Shown here: positions 17,510-26,657 of the stretch, in pieces
How positions within the stretch are numbered: the stretch's first letter is position 1
How the letters are laid out: each line of letters starts with the position of its first letter
Source: Fodinibius sediminis
GTDB taxonomy: Bacteria > Bacteroidota > Rhodothermia > Balneolales > Balneolaceae
Reading direction: 5' to 3'
NCBI RefSeq assembly: GCF_900182555.1
Contig: NZ_FXTH01000003.1
Span: 1-64,000, forward strand
DNA: 64,000 nt
Translations under genes and position numbers: made by a program
The notes under the pieces: generated by a model
What the model saw: only the letters and a program-made list of their open reading frames with translations
Database searches by the model: none
Told to the model about the DNA's origin: nothing

Positions 17510-18377
17510 TCAGCTGGCTACAGCCTCTCCCCCGTTGACATGAATAACCTGCCCTGAAATGTAGGAGGCATCTTTTGAGGCCAGGAATACATAGGCCGGA
17601 GCCACTTCCGAGGGTTGTCCGGGTCGCCCCATATGAGTTGATTTTCCAAACTCAGCCACATGTTCTTCACCAAATGTAGCCGGGATTAGCGGGGTCCATA
17701 TGGGTCCCGGAGCTACGGCATTTACATGGATTCCATCCGGAGCCAGGTCATCATTTAGTGATCGTGTAAAGCCTACAATAGCCCCTTTGGTTGCTCCATA
17801 ATCGATTAAATATTTTCGGCCTTCGTATGCTACCACGCTGGTGGTATTGATTATGCTGTCGCCGGGCTCCATATATTTGACAGCAGCCTGGGTGATATAG
17901 AACATAGCCAGCACATTTGTTTGAAAGGTTCGCTCTGTTTTTTCCATGTCTAAATTCCTTATCCCCTGCTGTACATGCTGCTCCCCCTGCATTGTTAACC
18001 AACACATTCAAGCCCTCGAATTGACTGACTGTTTCCTCAACACATCGCCTGCAAAACTTTTTATCCCTAATATCTCCCCTGATAATCAAACATTGGCCCC
18101 CTTCGCTTTCAACCATTTCCTCTGTTTTCAAAGCATCGGCATCCTCCTCCAGATAGATAATGGCTACTTTTGCTCCTTCGCGGGCGTAATGAACAGCAAC
18201 AGATCGTCCGATACCCGAGTCGCCCCCCGTAATCAGGGCTGTTTTTCCTTTTAATTTTCCGCTTCCCTTGTAGCTATCCCGGATGTACTCCGGGCGAGGA
18301 TCCATCCGGAATGACTGGCCCGGCTGCGACTGCTCCTGCCTGGGTAGATTCTTCTTTTTTAAATTCTCTTTATCCAT
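17510..18377 (-). pseudogene. Short-chain dehydrogenase with a single-base frameshift
   Basis: Two overlapping minus-strand frames together encode one full SDR of about 288 residues. From the ATG at 18377 (MDKENLKKKN, with a GGAG six bases upstream) the first frame carries TGGDSGIG, the NAD(P) motif, and NVLVNNAG. The second frame resumes with TFQTNVLAMFYITQAAVKYM, SVVAYEG, the active-site YGATKGA and GIHVNAVAPGPIWTPLIP to the end. The break falls in a run of five C (five G on the coding strand) at 17983-17987; removing one base restores NNAGEQHVQQG. The long N-terminal tail and TxxGxxSG pattern fit the general-stress SDR group (YhdF/YghA-like). It may be a true pseudogene, a phase-variable run or a sequencing error. 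Confidence 0.82.
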
Positions 18378-18669
18378 TTTATCTCCATAATCCTTGGTTC
18401 TGCATTTACCCCCCCAAGATATGCAACACCTCTCTTCTCTATTGTACTGTTGCATGTGAATTGTGTGTAATAAGGAACTGCAGCATGCAGAACTATTTGA
18501 TGCCTGAATACGCCGGACCCATAGAGCTTCCATAGGTGAGCTGCCCAATACATTGTGCAGGATTTATTTCTCCACCAGACGACCAAGGTGCTACTAATCC
18601 CGGTACACACCGGCCCTGGTAATGATCCCATGGGTCCCCGCCGGGTGCTGCCCGGACCGGTATCCTCCT

Positions 18670-20466
18670 TTAATGCCTTTCATTATCCACCCGTGTCAGC
18701 ATCACTGTTCTGACATCCATGACCTGGCGGCCCGGAATATCCAACGCTTTGAGTGTAAGCGTCCCCTGCCCCTCTTCCAGCCTGATCACTCCCAGTTCAA
18801 GCGGACGGAAATCCTTGACGTAAGACTCAACCCGTTCTACCCGGTCCTGCTTCCGGCCCCGCAGGGGAGGATCATGGGCCCGGGACACCTTGTGTACAAG
18901 ACGGTGTGATTTGAATGATAATGAGATCACGCTCCCCCGGTCTTCCGGCGCACAAGTGTAGTAGACCTCAACCTTGTATCGACCGCCGGCACGCACGTCA
19001 ACGTTCCAGGTTATGCTATCCCGCCTGCTGGTCCAGCCTGTAAAAAAGGAGGCATTCGGATAGCGGTTGGAACGCCGGATATTCCCGTGCGGCATCCCAT
19101 CCCGGGCCGGCAGCTGGGTATACCTGAAGTCGGGATGACCTACCGGAAAAGGGCGTTCCTCATCCTCATCCAGCGCTGAAAGCACTTGTTTTTCCCACTT
19201 CCTGACTGCACGGGTCAACTTCCGGGTCAGCCCGGGATGCTGGTCAGAGCTGTCGTGCCGCTGGCCGCGGTCGCGCTTTATGTTGTACAGCCGGCCCCGG
19301 TGATCCAGCCGGTAGGTACTGTTGCGTACACTTGTCCGTCCATTCCAGTGAGAAAAAATCAGGCGGTTCTTCCGGGATCGCTGCTGTTTTAGCAGCAGGG
19401 GCGCCAGGCTAATCCCATCCGGCGGGTGAGCCGTCTGCAGCGCAACCCCTGCCAGGTCGGCCAGGGTTGGCAGCAGGTCAATAGCGGCAGAAATATCGAA
19501 TATCCGGGTCCCGGCCGCTATTTTTCCCGGCCAGCGTATAAACAGCGGCGAGCGGATGCCCCCTTCGTCTGTCGATCCCTTCCGCCCGCGCATCCCTCCG
19601 TTCCAGCGCCAGCTGTTGGGCCCGTTATCGCTCATATAAACGACAATGGTGTTGTTGTCCAGGTCCAGCTGCCGTACTGTTTCCAGAATGCGGCCGACGT
19701 TCCAGTCGATGTTCTCAACCATCGCCAGTGCTGCCCGGCTGAATTCAGGATCTTCTTTCCCCGGATCACGGTGTCGCATGTCCAGTTTCTTATCTTCCAA
19801 TTTGTTCCACCATCGGTCGGGCACCTGCATGGGAGAATGCGGCGTATTGTAGGGTACGTACAAAAAGAACGGCTCGTGCCGATGCTGCCGCATAAACGAC
19901 AGGGCCTTATCAGTCAGATCGTTGGTAATATAGCCCTCGCCCTGTACTGCTTTGCCATTATGCTCCAGCAGCTGTGGACTGAAATAATCTCCCCAGTGCC
20001 CGGAAGCAAAACCGTAAAACTCATCAAACCCCCGCCCATTGGGATGATAGGGGTATTGCATTCCATTGTGCCATTTACCAAATATACCAGTTCTGTAGCC
20101 AGCCCGGCTGAAGACCTCGGCAATGGTCGTTTCATCCAAATCCAGCCGTTCGCCTCCTGCTGACGTGCTATAAACCCCGCCCCGGGGATGATACCGACCG
20201 GTCAGCAGTTCAGCACGTGTTGGCGAACATACCGGACTCACATAAAAATTTGAAAAGGAAGCCCCCGACGCTGCCAGCCTGTCGAGATGGGGCGTCTCAA
20301 GATTGGTATTCCCATGGTATCCCAGGTCTCCCCAGCCCTGATCGTCTGTAAGTATTACGATCACATTGGGTTGTTGGCCAGCTTGCTGCCCATAACAGCG
20401 CGAACGGAATCCGACAATCACCAGGAACAGGAGTACTATGGTTATCTTCGATCGTGATATATTCAT
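18670..20466 (-). CDS. Secreted type I sulfatase
   Basis: 598 residues from the ATG at 20466 (MNISRSKITIVLLFLVIVG), chosen because it gives a signal peptide and an AAGGA ribosome site; longer upstream starts add only unconserved sequence. The sulfatase core is complete: metal-binding DDQG (41-44), and SPVCSPTRAELLTGRY with the Cys (about 80) that is converted to formylglycine. HNGMQYPYHPNGRGFDEFYG and YMSDNGPNSWRWNGGMRGRKGS are the other conserved blocks. The last about 130 residues (VDVRAGGRYKVEVYYTCAPED) look like a beta-sandwich accessory domain of N-acetylgalactosamine-sulfatase-like enzymes. A maturase gene is not in the window. It probably removes sulfate esters from extracellular glycans. 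Confidence 0.92.
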   Translation of the reverse strand: MNISRSKITIVLLFLVIVGFRSRCYGQQAGQQPNVIVILTDDQGWGDLGYHGNTNLETPHLDRLAASGASFSNFYVSPVCSPTRAELLTGRYHPRGGVYSTSAGGERLDLDETTIAEVFSRAGYRTGIFGKWHNGMQYPYHPNGRGFDEFYGFASGHWGDYFSPQLLEHNGKAVQGEGYITNDLTDKALSFMRQHRHEPFFLYVPYNTPHSPMQVPDRWWNKLEDKKLDMRHRDPGKEDPEFSRAALAMVENIDWNVGRILETVRQLDLDNNTIVVYMSDNGPNSWRWNGGMRGRKGSTDEGGIRSPLFIRWPGKIAAGTRIFDISAAIDLLPTLADLAGVALQTAHPPDGISLAPLLLKQQRSRKNRLIFSHWNGRTSVRNSTYRLDHRGRLYNIKRDRGQRHDSSDQHPGLTRKLTRAVRKWEKQVLSALDEDEERPFPVGHPDFRYTQLPARDGMPHGNIRRSNRYPNASFFTGWTSRRDSITWNVDVRAGGRYKVEVYYTCAPEDRGSVISLSFKSHRLVHKVSRAHDPPLRGRKQDRVERVESYVKDFRPLELGVIRLEEGQGTLTLKALDIPGRQVMDVRTVMLTRVDNERH

Positions 20467-21252
20467 CGTTATTGTCCTTCGCCGGGATTGCCCCTTCTTT
20501 TGGTTTAGACCTGTCGTTTGACGCATACAGCTCTTGTAAACCGGATACATCCGGACCTTATCACTACAAGCTGCCATACCTTCGTATAGATGAGGAATTA
20601 CATCCATAAAGTCAACTTGCCGGAATCAAAACCAGCGGTTAACCGCATTCCGTTACGGTGGCTTCACAACGACGGGAAGCAGCGAGCCTGACATTCCTGA
20701 ATGGTTTCCGGCAGGCCCTGTTGCTGCAGTTTCCCATCCCCATCCATGCCAGACACTACTTTCGCACAGATCATTAATAAAACTCCATCACCAGCCCAAG
20801 CCGCTGCCCCGGGATGCTGCTGAAATATGGGGGTTATGTACCAACACCAAGCAGGAGGTTTTCCTGTTGATAACCTTCCCGGAACAGCGTGGAAGCAAAA
20901 CTGCCCCTGCCCCAAAAGGGTATGCAGGTACTATCCAAAGACACTGGGAGCCTTTCCCAAAGTCATTGGAAGCCTTTTCCAACGCCTTTGGAGGCCCTTT
21001 CCAACGCCTTTGGAAGCATAGTATTGCTGGTCACCGGGCCTGGGGCGCTGCGATGCAACATCATTATGGGGTTTTAAATCTCTCAATGGTTTATGGCAGG
21101 CATGAATGAGGTCCCTCTTATTGGGGGTTAAGTTCTCGCTAAAAGAATAAAAATTAGTATTATACTGTATGGTACGGAAAGGGATATGAGCAATGCACCA
21201 ACCGACCGGTAACAAAACCGATCACAATTACTATTAAAGGAGGAAGAGAGCA
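20467..21252. other. Long divergent intergenic region
   Basis: 786 bases between the sulfatase and the lipase-like gene. It holds a short degenerate tandem repeat (separate entry) and no credible gene; several 60-95 codon frames overlap in all directions without motifs. AT-rich sequence at about 21140-21180 may contain the promoter of the lipase-like gene, whose ribosome site is an excellent AGGAGG at 21239-21244. Confidence 0.5.
20935..21017. repeat. Degenerate 22-23 bp tandem repeat, about 3.7 copies
   Basis: Four adjacent units of 22, 23, 22 and 16 bases share the pattern C-C/A-A-A/C-G ... TTGGAAGCCTTT(T)C. Unit starts are near 20935, 20957, 20980 and 21002. The last two units are almost identical over their length (CAACGCCTTTGGA). 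Each unit holds the near-palindrome of CCAA...TTGG. No spacer, leader or cas gene is present, so it is not a CRISPR. Function unknown. Confidence 0.7.
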
Positions 21253-22677
21253 ATGGCACCCCAGGCAACACTGATCGTACACGGATATTCTGACTGTTCG
21301 AAATCATTTGTCAAACTCAAAGAACGGCTGAAAGAAAACCAGGTGGGAACTGTTGACACCATCCTGTACGGCGACTATGACTCCAGAGAAGACAACATCA
21401 CCTTCAATGATGTCATTGACGGGCTGAACGATCAGCTGAAACAGAAAGGACTTATAGACAGTGACGGCAGGAAGAAGACAGACTTGAATGTGATTGTCCA
21501 TTCTACCGGAGGATTGGTTATCCGGCATTGGATATGGCGCTATTACCATGACAACATAGCGGAGTGTCCCGTTAAACGGCTGATCATGCTGGCCCCAGCC
21601 AACTTTGGCTCGCCCCTGGCACACAGGGGCAAGTCGTTTCTGGGCAGGCTCGTAAAAGGGCGGTGGAAGATCGGCGATTTCCTTGAAGTGGGCCGCCGGC
21701 TGCTCAACGGCCTGGAACTGGCCAGCCCGTACCAATGGAAGATGGCCCACCGGGATCTCTTTACAACGGATGGTTCTTACTTCAACCGGGAGCAGATACA
21801 GCTGACCATCCTGGTGGGAATCAAGGATTATTCCGGCATCAGGGGATGGGTGAATAAACCCGGAACCGATGGGACGGTTGTGATTGCGGGAACCTCTCTT
21901 GATGCGATTAAACTGGGCCTTGATTTTTCTGATCCGAACACTCCTGTGCAATGGAAGGAAACCAAGACGGCCCATGATTTTTCCTTCGGAGTGCTTCCCG
22001 GTCTTGATCACGGCAGCATCGTAGGCAACTTCTCGGAAAAAGAAAGCCAAATCACAAAGCTTACCATGGAAGCCCTGCAGATTGAAGATGCGGAAGCGTT
22101 CAAGACGTACCAGCAGAAGCTGGAAGAGATCACCGCCGATACCTACGACTCCTATTCCGAGAAGGGCACCAATAATGAGTACAGTAAATTTCAGCAGTTC
22201 ATCATTCATGCCATAGACGACCAGGGTGCCCCGGTCAAGGACTTTACCATCGAATTTTATATCTACAAGGCCGATAAAGCTGAAAACGAGGTGATTGACA
22301 AGGGAAAATACTTCAACAAGACCGAGGAAAAGCTATCGGAGGAATTTCAAGACGAAATGCTCTGCGAGATACATGCCAACAAGGAAGACTCAAGCTATCG
22401 CCGGCTACTGGTGAACCTGAAGAATATTTCTAAGCTGATGAAAAAAGCGGAAGAACAGCTGGGCCCCTTTGCCATCAGCATGAAAATATTCGTCCCAAGC
22501 ATTGACCGGGGAATCGACTATGATCTCCGCCTGCTTCAAAATGTCGTTATCTATCGGTCCGATGCCACCCAAACAGACAAACCCTCCCTGTTTTTTGAGA
22601 ATACCACCACCCTGATTGAGCTGGAGGTGAACCGACGAACCAGCTATGTCACCCTGAGTACGCATCCGAAAGACTAA
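21253..22677 (+). CDS. Alpha/beta hydrolase (lipase/PGAP1-like) with C-terminal beta domain
   Basis: 474 residues with a strong AGGAGGAAGAG ribosome site. The N-terminal 270 residues are an alpha/beta hydrolase: LIVHGYSD oxyanion loop at 7-13, nucleophile Ser84 in VIVHSTGGLV (HSTGG replacing GxSxG, as in lipase and PGAP1-like esterases), LAPANFGSPLA, and the probable His in GLDHGSIVG near 257. No signal peptide or TM segment is seen, so it is cytoplasmic. The C-terminal 200 residues (FIIHAIDDQGAPVKDFTIEFYI...) form an unidentified beta-rich domain. It faces a two-TM SLATT-like protein tail to tail with 25 bases between. Such hydrolases occur as effectors in defence loci, but also as ordinary esterases; the substrate is unknown. 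Confidence 0.78.
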   Translation: MAPQATLIVHGYSDCSKSFVKLKERLKENQVGTVDTILYGDYDSREDNITFNDVIDGLNDQLKQKGLIDSDGRKKTDLNVIVHSTGGLVIRHWIWRYYHDNIAECPVKRLIMLAPANFGSPLAHRGKSFLGRLVKGRWKIGDFLEVGRRLLNGLELASPYQWKMAHRDLFTTDGSYFNREQIQLTILVGIKDYSGIRGWVNKPGTDGTVVIAGTSLDAIKLGLDFSDPNTPVQWKETKTAHDFSFGVLPGLDHGSIVGNFSEKESQITKLTMEALQIEDAEAFKTYQQKLEEITADTYDSYSEKGTNNEYSKFQQFIIHAIDDQGAPVKDFTIEFYIYKADKAENEVIDKGKYFNKTEEKLSEEFQDEMLCEIHANKEDSSYRRLLVNLKNISKLMKKAEEQLGPFAISMKIFVPSIDRGIDYDLRLLQNVVIYRSDATQTDKPSLFFENTTTLIELEVNRRTSYVTLSTHPKD

Positions 22678-22702
22678 GATGCCCGTTCCGACGGTCCCGG
22701 GA

Positions 22703-23551
22703 TCAGGATGTTTCCTCATGACGCAGGCCGTCAACCCGGTCAATACGCCTGAGACCCGGGAAGCGGTGCAGCTCCGGGTAATCGCCCGCCTGGTCACGTT
22801 CGTCCAGCCAGGCCCGGATCCTCTTATTCGCTTTCTTATCAGCTACAAACAGCGATAGGGAAAAAGGGCCTTCGGACCCGACGTCATGGATGGACTTGTA
22901 CCAGGAGCCGTCATCATCGACAAATATTTCCCCTTCTTTGGGCCAGATGCTGTTATCAATTTCCACGGCCAGCCACAGGTGCAGGTCCGCACCGAGCCCC
23001 TCAACCCAGCCGGAACAGGCGATGGAACTCTTCGTGACCTGATTTGGATGAGGTTCTGCAATTTCACCCGTCGCCCAGTCCAGAGATAAGATATCCCCTC
23101 TCCATCCGGCTTTGGGGATGAACGCACTTTCCTCCACGAGTTTATTGTATTGTATCACCGCATCATCGGAGCTTATCTTCTCCAGCTCCAGCAAGGTCTC
23201 CAGCCCCTCCAGCTTTGCATCACAGGCACGCGCTTCACTTAGTTTGGTGGCAATGTCGCGCGCTTTGTATAAGCCTGCAAATATCACCGATGACACCGAA
23301 AACAAAGCCGCGAGGGCAAAGAGAATGCGCCAGGTTACGGAATCCGGGCCAGATCCACCGAATACCTCCAGGAAGGAAGGGCCGCCGATGGCCGGTGAAG
23401 CTGTGAATACGGTGGCTAATCCGCTGCACCAGATGTTCAGTGTAGTGAGCCTCGTCCCTTTTGGCTCCAGCTTATGTACGAAGGCCTGTATATTTTTTCG
23501 TTTGGCTTTAATCTTCTTGACAAGCACTTCACGCGGTTCCGATGTACCCAT
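22703..23551 (-). CDS. Two-TM SLATT-like membrane protein with C-terminal beta domain
   Basis: 282 residues. A basic N-terminus (REVLVKKIKAKRKN) leads to two TM segments (about 35-52 and 74-95), then a helical stretch (ARDIATKLSEARACDAKLEGLETLLELE). This arrangement is that of SLATT domains, predicted pore-forming effectors found with nucleotide-based defence systems. The C-terminal part (165-260; SGWVEGLGADLHLWLAVEI, IFVDDDGSWYKSI) has a pattern I know as an extra beta domain attached to caspase-like and other conflict-system proteins, but I cannot name it exactly. Orientation is convergent with the hydrolase, so they are not one operon. SLATT identity is pattern-based and needs a profile search. 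Confidence 0.55.
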   Translation of the reverse strand: MGTSEPREVLVKKIKAKRKNIQAFVHKLEPKGTRLTTLNIWCSGLATVFTASPAIGGPSFLEVFGGSGPDSVTWRILFALAALFSVSSVIFAGLYKARDIATKLSEARACDAKLEGLETLLELEKISSDDAVIQYNKLVEESAFIPKAGWRGDILSLDWATGEIAEPHPNQVTKSSIACSGWVEGLGADLHLWLAVEIDNSIWPKEGEIFVDDDGSWYKSIHDVGSEGPFSLSLFVADKKANKRIRAWLDERDQAGDYPELHRFPGLRRIDRVDGLRHEETS

Positions 23552-23788
23552 GACTAATATCTCTTTTTTTATTCACAAGAAGTCGTTCCCAGCCGTACCT
23601 TGATATTTGACCCGGCTTTCGGCTGGGTTTCAGTGCCGGAGCATCTTCCGCCCGTACGCCTCATACGCTCTCCCTTCTTCAAAAAGGCCGGACATCAAGC
23701 CCCTGCAGCACAAGGACCTCTTTCACCCCAGAAGCACGTCCGCTGCGAAACCCGCGCAGACTCCCGGGGCCGAGGACCGTTTAAAAAG

Positions 23789-24112
23789 TCAGATACCGTC
23801 TCCCTCCCCTTCACCCACAGGCTCGGAACCTGTCATAAGATGAAACATATTGGGGTTGGATTCATTCCATCCGAAACGCAGCGGCTCCTCATTGCGCAAA
23901 AGGTCGACAAATATCTGCATTTGCCGGAAATCCAAATGCCCGTAAAAACGCTGACCATACCTTGTGGGAGCCGTTGAATCGGGCAAGGGACCCTCTTTGT
24001 GAAATGTAATATTTGCATAAAAGTCCTCACCATGCAGCTGGAGCCCGGCATAGTACCGGTCGCCTCCTATTGATGCGGTGTAATTGTCGATATCATACCA
24101 TTTCCATGCCAT
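23789..24112 (-). CDS. Hypothetical protein, 107 residues
   Basis: Start at the ATG 24112 (MAWKWYDIDNYTAS), which has GGGAG five bases upstream; a longer frame to 24157 lacks a better start. The protein is rich in Tyr, Phe and Asp, with YYAGLQLHGEDFYANITF and YGHLDFRQMQIFVDLL, and a small acidic Gly tail (GEGEGDGI). No signal peptide, TM segment or family I recognise. The pattern of alternating strands suggests a small beta-sheet domain. It stands alone between the SLATT-like gene and a 320-base gap. Confidence 0.55.
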   Translation of the reverse strand: MAWKWYDIDNYTASIGGDRYYAGLQLHGEDFYANITFHKEGPLPDSTAPTRYGQRFYGHLDFRQMQIFVDLLRNEEPLRFGWNESNPNMFHLMTGSEPVGEGEGDGI

Positions 24113-24432
24113 AATCTCCCTCTCTCTATTATTTATTTTCCCGGTTTCTATATACAAAGACTACACAGTTATTTTTTTAGATACAATCCATTTTAGGAAG
24201 GATTCCAGTACACACAGGCCTATCAAGACCTGCGATAGCAGCTATTATCTTATCCCGGTATTTACGGAACAACCGTACTCCCTGTTTATTATGTTATAGC
24301 CGTAGCAGCTGCTGATTTACCCTTATACCGACGAAGCCTCACCAGGGGGCATCGATGCAGCGGAGAGATAGCCCCCGGAGAATTTCAAAGAGGTCCGGGT
24401 AACAACAATATTCATTATCAAAGAAACAGATT
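24113..24432. other. Intergenic region, no gene seen
   Basis: 320 bases, divergent between the 107-residue hypothetical gene and the GNAT gene. AT-rich in its first half and GC-rich toward the end. It presumably contains both promoters. No hairpin with T-run, repeat or RNA signature was recognised. Confidence 0.45.
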
Positions 24433-24912
24433 ATGGACATACGCGAAGCAAATCAATCAGATATACCCCGGATTTCGGATATTTACCAGGCATGTTTTCC
24501 CAGGGAAAGGGATCACAGGGTCTGGGTTGAAGCAACGTTTAACGCTGCTCCCCGGTGCATCTATTATGTAATCGAGCAGGATGGTGCACCGGCAGGCTAT
24601 ATCCTCTGGTGTGTCAAGAACGGGTTCCGGAAGAATACCATCGCCGAGTTGGAACAAATAGGGGTGCACCCCGATCACACGCGCAAAGGACTTGCCAGGA
24701 AATTAATAGATACCTCTTTTGCCAAATTCAAAAAGCATATCAGTGACAGAGGGTATGCTGTCGGGGCCATTTTTGTGACGACCTCGGAGGGGCATTTCGC
24801 CGAAGACTTGTATATATCCACGCTCGAGGTAAGCCGATCGGCCGTAATTTCGGACTACGGGAATGGGAATGAAGTTATCTTGTACCGGAAAATGCTACCC
24901 CGGGACGAATAG
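24433..24912 (+). CDS. GNAT-family N-acetyltransferase
   Basis: 159 residues. MDIREANQSDIPRISDIYQACF is the standard GNAT start; the acetyl-CoA loop motif A is visible as LEQIGVHPDHTRKGLARKLID (about 75-95), where Q/R-x-x-G-x-G/A is here R-K-G-L-A. A moderately conserved tail (YGNGNEVILYRKML) closes the fold. Such enzymes transfer acetyl from acetyl-CoA to an amino group of a small molecule or protein N-terminus; nothing in the sequence or neighbourhood indicates the substrate. It is a single gene, with a minus-strand cytochrome gene ending 31 bases after it. Confidence 0.85.
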   Translation: MDIREANQSDIPRISDIYQACFPRERDHRVWVEATFNAAPRCIYYVIEQDGAPAGYILWCVKNGFRKNTIAELEQIGVHPDHTRKGLARKLIDTSFAKFKKHISDRGYAVGAIFVTTSEGHFAEDLYISTLEVSRSAVISDYGNGNEVILYRKMLPRDE

Positions 24913-24943
24913 CCCCCGCCCTATAGCCCCCCTGCAGATCTGC

Positions 24944-26596
24944 TCACTGTACTGTCGTTGATGTCTCCGTCAACTTGATGCCCGACTGCTCCGACATCGA
25001 ATCATAATAGTAGACAAAGCGATTGGTTTCTTTCGTATCATAACCGGACAGGTTTTGAGCCCAGCGAAAAGCGATGGGCTGATACCAGAGTGCGGCCTCC
25101 ACATGCAGTGGTCCCCGGGCCCCGGACACATCAACCCGGTATTGAAGTTGGTCGCTCCCGCCCAGGAAGTCCGGATCTTCATAAGCGGCCCCGCGTACGG
25201 CAATATCCTCCCCGGCTTCCGACTTGTCAAAGCCGTCCGGAAGGAGGCGGTTGTCTTTAATAAATGTTACCGCCGTCAATAGTCCCGTCGTAACCTCACC
25301 TCTAGGGCCGGCCATAATGCTTTCGTAGACCTGCACTTCACCGGGCCGGGTGATACGAGTGTAATGCGGCTCATAGCGGGCGGGATCTTCATCGTTGTCA
25401 TTGCCTGTGATAGCGCCATCGGCTTCCAGGCCGCCCGACTCGAAAAGCACCTGCCCTGCGCTGTCGCGTATGGTGAAGTGAACCCAGCTGCGACGCGACG
25501 GGTAGGCCGTGGGAAGCTTGTGACCTGCCAGGTTTGTTATTAGAAGGTCCGCCTCCAGCTGTCCTCCGTTTCGCTCCAGTCTGCGGAACTCCAGGGCTGC
25601 GGTCCGGTCCTGCAGATGTTCCTCTGTGCGTCTTATGGCAGCCTCCATTTCAGCGGGCAGGGCCTGTACCCCCAGATCCTGCCGGTAGCGATTGAGCATT
25701 TTAAGCATAAAGAAATTTCCGCCCCGGAAGGTATGCCTTGACACCTCCTCCCTGGGCTGTCCCATCACAGAGGATATGGCCACTGGCTCCTGTATCACAG
25801 GCATATGGCACGACTGGCAGCTCCGCTGGTCCACAAAGCTGCTGTGCCTCCACTCCAGGTAGGGCACCTGCTCCGGAAGCTCCCCGATGACCTCCCCGTC
25901 CGGGCCAAGCGATTTCGTAATCAGCGTATGACAGGTGGCACACATTTCCGAGCGTTGTATATGCCTGGATTGCTGCTGTTCAAAGCCGGAAGAAGAGTGC
26001 ATGATTCGGGAAAGCCCCTGATCCACCGGATAGGGACCAAAAACACTGCGATTCCCCATGGCGGTGGTGGTATCCAGCCCAAAACGGCCGGTAAAGCTTT
26101 CCCTTTGTCCAAAATTATCGTCCGTTATCTGGTGACAGGTGGTACACGAAACACCGTCGGCGGCCAGCAGATGCGTGCGGCTAACTGCCTCGTTTACCGG
26201 CAGGTTGGCAAAAACCTGCGGCTGCTCGCCATTCTGTACCGACTCATAATGCGCCATCGGCATGTGGCAGGTCGAACATTCCTCCTCAATATGAGCCTGT
26301 GATTCCGGATGGTCGGTGACCTCGCGCCGCACTGCAGCATGCCAATAGGGGTCCCGCGCAGCGTTGGCCATCATGGAAGCACGCCAGTCGGTGCCAAAAG
26401 AGACATCCTCGCCCGACGGGGTCATTAGTCCGTTGTGACAGCTCATGCAGGCCGCTGAGGTTTCAAAAAGGCGATGGTAGGGAGGCGTGGCCGGTTCCCC
26501 GTTGCCCGACTGACCAGACTGCACCCGGTTGAAGGAACTTCCGATGATTAAAATCACCACGGGGAGTGTCAATAGAAGTATCAATCGTATGTGCAT
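24944..26596 (-). CDS. Pentahaem c-type cytochrome
   Basis: 550 residues with an N-terminal signal/anchor helix (IRLILLLTLPVVILIIGSSF). Five CxxCH sites: CMSCH (50-54), CSTCH (107-111), CTTCH (151-155), CATCH (219-223), CQSCH (260-264). The segment MANAARDPYWHAAV between the first two sites is typical of the cytochrome c554-like multihaem family. The C-terminal half (300-550) has no haem site and reads as beta-sandwich (LEADLLITNLAGHKLPTAYPSRRSWVHF, LHVEAALWYQPIAFRWAQNL), as in extracellular cytochromes. It probably carries electrons in the periplasm or at the outer surface. It is the second gene of a pair with the cytochrome-barrel fusion 61 bases upstream. Confidence 0.88.
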   Translation of the reverse strand: MHIRLILLLTLPVVILIIGSSFNRVQSGQSGNGEPATPPYHRLFETSAACMSCHNGLMTPSGEDVSFGTDWRASMMANAARDPYWHAAVRREVTDHPESQAHIEEECSTCHMPMAHYESVQNGEQPQVFANLPVNEAVSRTHLLAADGVSCTTCHQITDDNFGQRESFTGRFGLDTTTAMGNRSVFGPYPVDQGLSRIMHSSSGFEQQQSRHIQRSEMCATCHTLITKSLGPDGEVIGELPEQVPYLEWRHSSFVDQRSCQSCHMPVIQEPVAISSVMGQPREEVSRHTFRGGNFFMLKMLNRYRQDLGVQALPAEMEAAIRRTEEHLQDRTAALEFRRLERNGGQLEADLLITNLAGHKLPTAYPSRRSWVHFTIRDSAGQVLFESGGLEADGAITGNDNDEDPARYEPHYTRITRPGEVQVYESIMAGPRGEVTTGLLTAVTFIKDNRLLPDGFDKSEAGEDIAVRGAAYEDPDFLGGSDQLQYRVDVSGARGPLHVEAALWYQPIAFRWAQNLSGYDTKETNRFVYYYDSMSEQSGIKLTETSTTVQ

Positions 26597-26657
26597 GATA
26601 TCTCTCGCAAGCTTTTTTTGTTAATTAGGTGTTAACCCTCTTTGTTTCCTGCAGGTG

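Noticed and set aside
20935-21017. Possible CRISPR array
   Set aside because: Repeats are directly adjacent without spacers, degenerate, and no cas gene is near.
22703-23551. Assignment of the two-TM protein as a holin or toxin of a type I system
   Set aside because: Too long (282 residues) and with a soluble C-terminal domain; the SLATT-like layout fits better.
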